This document shows positions 21,601-33,500 of a DNA stretch of 64,000 nt, in pieces. Within the stretch, counting starts at the first letter, position 1. The number at the start of each line of letters is the position of its first letter. This stretch comes from Piezodorus guildinii. Its lineage: Eukaryota > Arthropoda > Insecta > Hemiptera > Pentatomidae. Position numbers and translations under genes: made by a program. A model generated the notes under the pieces. The model was not told the origin of the DNA, did no database searches, and was given only the letters and a program-made list of their open reading frames with translations. Location of the stretch: positions 107,997,906 to 108,061,905 of the forward strand of contig CM041292.1 of NCBI GenBank assembly GCA_023052935.1. The letters run 5' to 3'.

Positions 21601-24600
21601 ATAATCCCAATTAATTTGTATTTTTCTTTCACTCAGTTAAAGGATAAAGAAAACTGAATAGCAGTGGTCGCCTTACACAAAGTTGAAAAATGTGGGTGAG
21701 AGATTTTCAACACTTGGAACCTTTAGGTATAGAGCCATATTAGTGGAACGTACTCTAATGGATATAATGAGGACCTTATCTGTATGAGACACATTTCAAA
21801 CGGGTCGTCTTTGCACCGTGATAACAGCAAATTCAGAGAGAGCTGCTTGAATCAGAAGAAATCTCCATAAGAAAACAAACTATGTCTAAGGAAAAGAGAA
21901 TTATAAAAGTGACCTTAGGATGGGTGCATTTAGAAGAATGACAGGACAAAGGCTAACTACTTACCTAAAACAAATAAGAATGAATAGATGCAAAGTGCTC
22001 CTTGGCCCATACATCAATAGTCCTCATCGATCGAAAGATTTTGTTTAGAGATGAGAAAATTTTTACAATCCAAGAAAAATTTAATTACCAAAATGATCGT
22101 GTGTATGCACACGGCTCTGAAGAAAGCCAGAATGTCATTAGAAGAGTGGAAATATATCATCACCCTTCCTCAGTGATGGTTTGGTGAGGAGTTTGCTTTG
22201 ATGACACAACGAAGAATCCATTTTTGAGAAAAATGCTCATAAACTATTAGGAAGATATTTTGGAATCTGTTGTCAAGCCTCTAAATGATACTCTGTTTAA
22301 TACAAGTCATTGAGTTTTCCAACAGGATTCCTCTCCAGCTCGCAAGGCCAGGTCAACTCAGAGAGGCTGCATAAGAACATTAAACATTCACCTCTGGCTC
22401 TGATTGGGCCCTCAGAAAATACTGATCACAATCCACTACATTACCAGCTATGGTCCAAACTGGACTGGATGGCATGCCACAGAACACACCCTAACTTGGA
22501 AAGTCTCAAACAATCTCTGGTCATTCCTCAAGAAATGCTGGTGCTATTAATGATGACTGAACACAGAGATTGAATGACTGTCAAGGCAAAAGGGAGACAT
22601 TTGAGTAATTTATTTTTTGTTTAATCTCTATAGATATACATTTATTTTTTAATATTGTTTTTGAAAAATTTAATTTTTGATGGAATCCATAACAATATTT
22701 ATGGGAGGACTAGGTATAATTGGTAATAGGTAAACCCATCAAAAATAAATAGAAAGTTAAAGAAATATCAATCAGATGTAAATGATGCCTGATGTATAAG
22801 GTAGTAGTTACATTAACATCAGACGCCTGATTTAAATGTATGACAAAAACTATAAGAATAACTAGTATGAATAAATATGAAAAATAACTGTGTCCTGATA
22901 TCTAAATTATCACTATCTAAATTCAAATGTTTATAAAACTTATTATAACTGGTAAAAAGAAGAATTCTGGTTAGAATAACAGTATATAACTTGTCCAACA
23001 ACAACACTGATAATTGGTTTAGATATTGCTTCTAGTATTTTCAGACATTTTAAGTACAATTATGGCAAAATGATTTCATGGTTTAGAAATGTGCTTTACA
23101 AGCACCAGTAATAATGATTGTCAATACACTCCATTTTTTGATAATTTTTAACTGGATGGGTAATCTCTTAGTAGTGAGGAAGCTCGCCCCACCACAGATG
23201 TAAAATAACATTTAACTGTACAATAACTAATGAACATCTGCACTAAAGTTAAGTTTACATCTAGGTATGCAGTTAAGTATACATATTGCTCTATTAAAAG
23301 AAATAACATAATACTTTATGAACACATAATATTTCCAGACAATGAGTCACAGAAAACATAAAAAAGAAAAAAAGTGAGAGCCATACTCTTGTGTATTTCA
23401 AAACTTACAACTATTCACATTTCACAATTACTTTATTAATTAACATTACACAAGTTTCATTATCAACAATCTAAAAAAAACCATGGAATAATCTTAAAAA
23501 CATGCGTTTTTTTCTTCTTTCTATAAACATGGTTTTATCGATCACATATCGATTAACACTTAAATATATATCACATACATTCAATGTTCTTCTAGATAAT
23601 CATTTAGCTATTTTACTGTATACTTAACTGTAAATATTTTTATTGAACACATATAAGTGAAAATGGTCCTTAGCAAATGTATTTTTTAATTTAATGTTTG
23701 GAGGTGAAAAAGACAACAAAAACATCTTTTCCACTAATGAGTCATCAAGAAGTTTAAATAGATACACATAACAACTTTAAAATAAGTGATCATTAAAGTT
23801 CCAATAGTGTTTGATTCTTCATGATGATGACTGATACAAAGTTAAATCCTTTCAAGACACTGTTACCTACAATTGTCACAAATGCTAGAAATCCATTGAG
23901 CACAATACAGTGAAAATGGTCCTTAGCAATTTTATTTCTCTATTCCAATGCTTGGAGGTGAAAAAGGTATTAAAGTATCTCATCCACTAACGAGTCATTG
24001 GTACCTCATTATGAAGAACATCCAAAACTTCATAATATGCATTATAATATTAACTTTCCTTGTTTGATATTTACTTACTAGTCGGTCTAATGTTAAGTAA
24101 AATCCTTTCAAACATTAGTAGCTAAAATGTCACAAATGACAGAAATCCATTTAGCATTTAAGTGTAAATAGTCCTTAGCAATTGTGTAAAGTATCCCATC
24201 CACTAACGAGTCATTGGTTAATGTTTGTTTCATCATTATTACATTTTTTAATACTATGTTATGTCCTTTCCCAACATAAATAGTTAATGTCATAAATGCC
24301 AGAAATCATTTGACACAAATTAGTGTAAATAGTCCTTGGCAATTATGTTTTTCTATTCCAATGCTTGGAGGTGAAAAAGACATTAAAGCATCCCATCCAC
24401 TAACGAGTCATTGGTTAATGTTTGTTTCATCATTATTACATTTTTTAATACTATGTTATGTGCTTTCCCAACATAAATAATTAATGTCATTAATGCCAGA
24501 AATCATTTAACACAAATTAGTGTAAATAGTCCTTAGCAATTTTTTTTTCTATTTCAATGGTTGGAGGTGAAAAAGACATTAAAGTATACCATCCACTAAC

Positions 24601-27521
24601 GAGCCATTGGTTATTGTTTGTTCCATCATTATTAAATTTTTTAATACTATGTTATGTCCCTTCAAAACATAAATAGTTAATGTCATAAATGCCAGAAATC
24701 ATTTGACACAAATTAGTGTAAGCAGTCCTTGGCAATTTTGTTTTTCTATTCCAATGCTTGGAGGTGAAAAAGACATTAAAGCATCCCATCCACTAACGAG
24801 TCATTGGTTAATGTTTGTTTCATCATTATTACATTTTTTAATACTATGTTATGTCCTTTCCCAACATAAATAGTTAATGTCATAAATGCCAGAAATCATT
24901 TGACACAAATTAGTGTAAATAGTCCTTGGCAATTATGTTTTTCTATTCCAATGCTTGGAGGTGAAAAAGACATTAAAGCATCCCATCCACTAACGAGTCA
25001 TTGGTTAATGTTTGTTTCATCATTATTACATTTTTTAATACTATGTTATGTGCTTTCCCAACATAAATAATTAATGTCATTAATGCCAGAAATCATTTAA
25101 CACAAATTAGTGTAAATAGTCCTTAGCAATTTTCTTTTTCTATTTCAATGGTTGGAGGTGAAAAAGACATTAAAGTATACCATCCACTAACGAGCCATTG
25201 GTTATTGTTTGTTCCATCATTATTAAATTTTTTAATACTATGTTATGTCCCTTCAAAACATAAATAGTTAATGTCATAAATGCCAGAAATCATTTGACAC
25301 AAATTAGTGTAAGCAGTCCTTGGCAATTTTGTTTTTCTATTCCAATGCTTGGAGGTGAAAAAGACATTAAAGCATCCCATCCACTAACGAGTCATTGGTT
25401 AATGTTTGTTTCATCATTATTACATTTTTTAATACTATGTTATGTCCTTTCAAAACATAAATAGTTAATGTCATAAATGCCAGAAATCATTTGACACAAA
25501 TTAGTGTAAGCAGTCCTTGGCAATTTTGTTTTTCTATTCCAATGCTTGGAGGTGAAAAAGACATTAAAGCATCCCATCCACTAACGAGTCATTGGTTAAT
25601 GTTTGTTTCATCATTATTACATTTTTTAATACTATGTTATGTCCTTTCAAAACATAAATAGTTAATGTCATAAATGCCAGAAATCATTTGACACAAATTA
25701 GTGTAAGCAGTCCTTGGCAATTTTGTTTTTCTATTCCAATGCTTGGAGGTGAAAAAGACATTAAAGCATCCCATCCACTAACGAGTCATTGGTTAATGTT
25801 TGTTTCATCATTATTACATTTTTTAATACTATGTTATGTCCTTTCAAAACATAAATAGTTAATGTCATAAATGCCAGAAATCATTTGACACAAATTAGTG
25901 TAAGCAGTCCTTGGCAATTTTGTTTTTCTATTCCAATGCTTGGAGATGAAAAAGACATTAAAGCATCTCATCCACTAACGAGTCATTGGTTACATCATCA
26001 TGAACACCAACCAAAACTTTAAAATACGAATTTTAATATTAACTTTCTGTGCTTGATATTTAATTATTGGTCAGTCTAATGTTAACTAACATCCTTTCAC
26101 AACATTAGTAGCTAAAATGTCACAAATGTTAGAAATCCATTGAGCACAATACAGTGAAAATGGTCCTTAACAACTTTTTTTTTCTCTTCCAATGCTTGGA
26201 GGTGAAAAAGATATTAAAGCATCTCATCCACTAACGAGTCATTGGTAAAACACATACATTTAATTAACAACTACAAATAAGTGAAATTGATGCTAATAAT
26301 TAAGCATTATGATATGAATTATAACAATTGAGGATAGCTCATATTCTTCTTCTTATTAATAAATATAAGCAATAATAAAATAAAGAAAATAAATTATTTA
26401 CTTACTCTTGACAGATTTAGTTTAACGGGGCTATGATGCTTCAATAATTCACTTTTTTCATCCAAGTCATCATACATTATTTTCTCTTGTATTCTAGCCT
26501 TAAACAATTTTTTTTTTTTTATTATTTTCCAAAACAAAATTAAAGAAATTACGATCTTTTTATAAATTATTATAAGCTCACTTTTTTTGAAACTGGCTCA
26601 TTAGATTTGTCTTCTGGTTTTTGAGGAGAATTGCCATTCAATAAAGCTCCATTACTAGTAACTATAGTATCGTTTCCACTGACTGACTCTTGTTGACTCT
26701 GGCATGCCTTCAAAACCATTATTGAATGTTGGTTAAACCTGAAAAATAAAAATTGTAATTGTAATTAAAATGTTAGTAAAAATAAAAAAAATAGTTAAAG
26801 CTTATACTACAGCTTTTAGAAATACATGTTTAAAAAATGATAAAATAAATTACTATCAAAATTAAATTTTTATATCACATTAAGAATATATTACTCACAA
26901 GAATAGCATATATAAAGTATCATCAAAGAAGGAACGATGATATTTGAGCCAAAATGTTGGTAAAATTAAAATATTTTTAACACAACTTACTCCTGATTAT
27001 TTCTACCTATATAGGAAAAAAAATCTGGTGCGCGCAACACACAACTTTCACTTATCTTCGTTATTGATATCAATTTGAGAATTATAAAATAAATTTAGAA
27101 TCGAAAATAAATTATCAAAGAATTATCAACATTGGGTTTTAAAAGAAACATGTGTTTTATTAAATAGTCTATTATATTATTAGGGAGTGGCGTGGTCTAG
27201 TGGGTAGAGTGCTAGTCTAATGTGCTCTGGGTCCTGTTTCGAATCACGGCTGTGGCGGAATATTATTTATTCTGTTATTTCAGTCGGGGGCGATATGGAG
27301 ACCATCCTGGAGCACACCCAGTCTCAATCAAGTGGGTACCCAAAAATGGGGAAAAAAACATGTGAGTGATATATCATATTATTATCTACAACCATCAGTT
27401 AGTTTATCGGCTTTTCATCACTATCCATTAACATTTGCAATAGTATGAATAAGATAGTATTTTTCTGAAATCTTTAGCATTCCAATGGTATACTATAATG
27501 TATATTACTATTTTTAAGTTG

Positions 27522-27553
<32 letters not shown>

Positions 27554-30500
27554 CATTAAAAAAATATTTTTGCAGTTATCTCCTTTAGTTGGTTATCAAA
27601 TTCGATCAACTTATATATTTACCTCTTTTTTAGATTTAATAATCAGATGATATGGTGAATTTCATAAAAACTACAAAATTAAAGGTACTTTAGAGGAAGA
27701 AAATTTAAAATATCTGCATTTAAGTTCCATTGGACTATTTCAATCAGGATAAAACCTACATCATATTAAAACCCATTAAATTTTACATCAATATAGCGAG
27801 TTTAATCCAAATCGTTAGAGCTGTTTTAAAAAAAAATCATAAGGTGCTAAATGCATGGGATAAAGTAGGACCTCTGGTCAGTCTATTTTAGTGAAAAAGT
27901 TGCTGTAACATCTCGGGTGTAGAGTAGTCTTAAATATGCATGAATGAATGAATATACACATACACGGACACGTAACTTTTTGTGGGACTTGGTTATTCGG
28001 ACTCAAGAGATCCTAAAACGTGTATTTCCGTTAAAAACTAGAATTTGAAAATTTTCATGATTGCAATAATACTTTCCCTTACAATATATTTCATATAGGT
28101 AAGTAAAAGTAAAAATTATATATAAATAAATATATGTATTTTAATTTTTTAAATCTTGGTAACTAGCAATCAATGAAAAATATATTATGGGATACTGTCC
28201 ATAGCAAAATGGTGCAACTTCATAAAACTTAAAAAAAAAACTATTCTTTGACAAACTACTTTTTTCCTTTACAAAGTCTATCTTGAATATCCTGGAAAAT
28301 CTTGGGTTTTTTATAAGTTGGTATGGAAAGGATAATGACCAATTTATAACAAGTCTCAGCATTGTTTTATTTAGTTTTTTATGTTCAGGTCACCATACTA
28401 CAACTGTCTCCACGACTTAAACTGGTCTGTATCTTAAAGTAATGGAATTTATGATTTGCTAAATAAGCTGTTGGGTAATGTTATACTACATTGGTTTCAA
28501 ATTGACTAATTTCCAATTTCTAAAATATTGCCTACAGGCAATACTGTTTAGCAATATAAAATTATATTCATACAAAATTAGCAGATAACGCCTCTTAATT
28601 GTTTAAAGAATGTTAGACTGAAAATGGTCTGGCACCGGAAAAATTAAAAAGTGTGATATGAATCTTAAATGTCTGAAGGGTGTTTTATTGTCCAGATTTT
28701 AAAGATATATTATTTATTCTGAATATTAAAAATCTGGTGTGCGCGACACATGACTCTCACTTACCTCCGTTATTTATATCAATTTAAGAATTTTTAAACA
28801 AATTTAGAAATAAAAATAAATTGTTAAAGAATTATTTACATTTGATTTTAATAGAAACATTTGTTTTATTAACACTAGAAAGACGGGAGCTATAATGCCT
28901 GAAAGCATTCAAAATGATTGCATTGTGGAAAAATAACTAATGCGCAAAGAACTTTGATTAACAGTAATTTTCAATATATTATATAACACTTACAGTCATG
29001 TAACAAGTTATTAATGAGTATTAACAATACAAAAAATGCATTTCAGGAAAATCAAAAGCAGTCCAAAATGACTTGCTTAGGCAATCTAGGTTAAATAATC
29101 TTTTTATATTATTATCTACGACAATTATTTTTTTTTAAATCAATTTCTCATCACTCTCCTTAACTTTTACAATAGTAAGTGTAAGATGATATTTCTTCTA
29201 AAATATTTAGCTTTCCAACGGTATATCATACATGTATATTACTGCTCTTATGTTAAAAAACAAAAAATTGCATTAAAAAATATTTTTGCAATTCTCTCCT
29301 CTAGTTGGATATCGAATTTGTTCAACTTATAAACTTACCTGTTTTTTTTTAGCAATGCTAATCAGATGATATGGTCAATTTCATAAAATCTACAAAATTA
29401 AAGGTACTTTCGAGGTAGAAATTTTGAAATATCAGCATTTAAGCCCTGTCAAGACTATTTTAATCACAGAATAAAACCTTCATTATACGAAAGCCTATCC
29501 AATTTTACATGGATATAGCAGTTTAATCAAAATCTCAACTCAGGGAACCCTAAAATTAAACGATTCCAATACTCTCCCTTACTATATATTCCATATATTG
29601 GTAAGTGAAAGTAAAAAGTACCATAACTACTGATAAAAAATAAATACCTTTTAATCATATTTTGGTGAACAATATTTTGACTTCCAGGCTTATCGGGAAG
29701 GGAACCATATCCTTCCCCAAGATTCACATCCTCAAATTTTGAAACATCAACCAATGGGTCAGATACACTTTCAGTTTCCTTGGATAAAACTGCACAACAA
29801 AGACAAATATAAATAATAATAGCAATTTATTTTAAATTCTCAAATGTTTTATATTTACAGAAAAATAAATAAAAAATAAAATAATACTTAGTATGAGCAT
29901 AAACTCATTTTTCACACCTTGATCATCAATTTTGGCGCAATCTGTAAATAAATCTTTAGAGCCAGTATTTATCCTGTCTCGATGAAATAATGAGATTGGA
30001 AAAATTTAGTCCAAAATTGGGCTTCTGATAATTTATGAGGAACTGTTTCTTTATGCTTCTGCCTGACTGCAGGATATGTCCTAAATACTGATTCCATTAT
30101 ATCAGGTGTTAAATTGTACTTAAGACCATTACATCCATCAGTTTGAGGTTTGATATCAGCCTGTAATAGTTGAATTGATCTTAATGATAAAATTAAAGGA
30201 GTATAAAAAGAATGGATTCAAGTTCAATAGATGCCTAACTACATTAATATTACCGTACATTTATAGTAAGTAGAAATAATCGGGAGTCAGTAGTTTTTGA
30301 AAATTTTAATTTTGCCGACATTTCGGCTCAATTAAAATCTTTTAAAAAAAAATGACTGACACCTGCTTATTTTATCTACGATAATTCAACAGTCGACTAT
30401 ACATCCTCAACATACATTTATAATTAATTATTCAAATAACCAATAGATAAAATAATGGCTAAAATTAGAAAGTTATAAAAAAATAAAATAATGTAACAAA

Positions 30501-33500
30501 AAATACATAAATAATTAAAAATAAAATATAAATTCTTTGCCACTGCAACTCATGAAGGTTCATAAGCAGGTTTTTTATTATTATTATTTTTTTTTTTTAA
30601 CAAGTTGGATTTTTGAAAAATGGTTCACAGGAATTAAGTAATTTTAATATAATTAAAAACTATCATCTACTCAACTTGACAAAAACAAAATATAGCTTCA
30701 TATAGGATTGGTAATGAGCTGAGAAAAAAGATGATGGTGAATTGAGAAAATTGGAAAAAATACTAAATCATTGACCTAAAAAAAAATATATATATATAAT
30801 AATCTGGTGCGGACAACACACGATTTTCACTTACCTCCGTTTCTAAAATTTGATTAAGGAATTTTCAAGTAAAAGTAAGAGATAAAAATGAGTAAAACCA
30901 TTAAAGAATTTATTAAATGGAATTTATATAGAAACATGCATTTTATAAAAAATCTATTATATTAATATTTAACATAATCAGCTAGTTTTATCGGCATTTC
31001 GTCACTGTCTATTAACTGTTAAAAGCTTGTGTATAAGATAATATTTTTTCTAAAACCTTTAGCTTTCAAACAGTATATCATACATGTATATTACTGTTCT
31101 TATGTTCAAAAACTTGCATTAAAAAAATATTTTTTTCAGTTTTTCCTTTAGTTGGGTATCAAATTCATTTAATTTATATATTTACCTGTTTTTCATCTGT
31201 GGTAAAAAGATAATATAGTATATTTATAGAATCAACAAAATTGAAGATACTTTAGAAGAAGAAAATTTAAAATATCGGCATTTAAGCCCCGTTAAGACTA
31301 TTTTGATTAGAATGAAACCTATATGATATTAAAGCCTATTGAATTTTACATCATATGGCGAGTTTGATCAAAATCGTCAGAACTGGTTTTGAGAAAATCA
31401 TAAAAAAAGTGCAACTTGAATTGTATAAAGTGGCTCTTCTAGTAAGCCGATTTTGATGAAAAAGTTTTTGTAACATCTCGGGCGTATAGTTGTCTTAAAT
31501 ATGAATTTCAGTTTCATAGGACTTTTCTTTTTCCGCCCGGGAGTTACCACACATGGACACACACACACTAAGACTTTTTTGCGGGACTTGGTTATTTGGA
31601 CTCAGAGGACCCTAAAACGTGTCATTCCGTTGAAAACTGGAATTCCAAAATTTTCACGATCGCAATACTTTCACTTACTAGATATAGTTAAGTGAAAGTA
31701 AAAATGAATGCTAGAAAAAAAAAAAAAACCCATCGCTTGCTTAAAAAAATATTGAATCCTTCAATAAAATATAGCCATTACTAAGTGTATAATGTTAATC
31801 CATTTATAATCGTTGCCACAAAATAAATGATCCACTCACAAGAAAAGCTCCAGTAACTCCAACTTGCTGTTTCGATGTATCAATTTTGTTCATAAAAGGT
31901 TTTGCATGATTAGACCAAAACTCTTCAGACGTGACAACTTCTGTCATAACTAGATCTTTATAGAGCTGGAGAAGACCAGGATTTTCAGATAAAAGCCTAC
32001 AACAAAATAGAAAATCATAAATAGAAGTTGGGTGAGGAAAAAAGAAAAAAAAGACAGGAACACTTTTCCTCATACCTAATAATGGTGGATATAATTAGTT
32101 GACCCAATAACTTATAATGCTATAACGTAATGATTAAAATCATCATTTAAATAACAATAAATTAGTTTTCAATAAAACCTCATAATTAAATTTAAAGGAT
32201 TATTTGGACTATATGATAGAGAATTCAAAAGAAAGAAAACACCAAAATAAGAAAATTTATTTTTTATTTTTTTGAGTGTCGATGTTTTGGCCTACATTAC
32301 GGTTGACTCAGTGAGTATATCCTGAAACGTCAGTACACAAATCAAATAAGTTTGTCATATTAGTGTGTTTTTTTTTTTTATGACCTCACCCCCATGTGGC
32401 CGGGAGTGCTAGCACTGCCCAGTCACAAGACATGGGGGTCGGGGTTGGATTCCTCTTCGGAGGAGGAAGCCAGTGCGTAGGTTATGCCCCAGTCCTTAAA
32501 AGATAGCACATCAACCGGATGGACAAAACACTTTCGAGTGAGAAAATCCAGGTTGAACTAGTTGTGTTGTTGTGTGTGACCTCACCCCCAACCAACTTCT
32601 ACATCATTTTAATGTGTTGAATTTATTACTAGAAGAGGTATTAAAAGCTTTAGTTACGATCTAGATTCAGGTTTCTTAAATTATCAAACATAAAATCTTA
32701 TAATTTTAATCGCTTCCCCTCCTCCCATTGCATTTATAATAAAAGGTGTAGCCAGATATGACTGAAATAATAACTGCCTTTCGGTCCATAATATTAATTG
32801 CTTACAATAAAAGGAAAATATTTATTAGACATTAAATAAATTACCTGTTTTTTTCTTCAAGTTCTTTATTGACTTTCCTTTTGAATTTTGGTAAGAGCGT
32901 GACTAGGAGGTCTTTGACTTTATCTCTTTCTCTAATTGCAGCACCTGTTCCTTCACGATTCACAAACTGGAATGTAGATGTGGTATTGTCATGGAGGACA
33001 ACCTGAAGCTGGATCTTTGGTTTTCCTTCAGGGGAGATCTTTTGCACTATAAATGACCACAAATCACATAAATACAGTTTTTTTTTTTTTTTTTTTTTAA
33101 CTAAACATGATATAAAAAAGAGCATCTTGAATAATACAAACAATTTGTCAAAACATTCACTGAGCATATGTACAGTAAAATCTTTCCTAATAGAAAATTT
33201 TCCAGCCTTAGATAATTGAGGAAATATGATGAAAACATCAGAAAAATGATTAATAACAATGAGCTTCAATAGAAACATGAGTATTAAATAATCAGTTTTA
33301 TTATTATCTACAAAAATCAGTTAGTTCTATCGGCTTTTTAACATAATAAAATCTTTAGTTTTCCAACAGTATATTATACACCCATATTACTATTTTCATG
33401 TTCAAAATTCAAAAATTGCTTAAAAAAAATAATTTTGTTCTTTTCTCCTTTAGTTGAATATCAAATACATTCAACTTATATATTTATAATAGTAGTAAAG

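Noticed and set aside
23640..26250. CTAACGAGTC in the tandem array resembles the CUGANGA box of a hammerhead
   Set aside because: Invariant G5 is A in every copy and no GAAAC box follows at a suitable distance on either strand.
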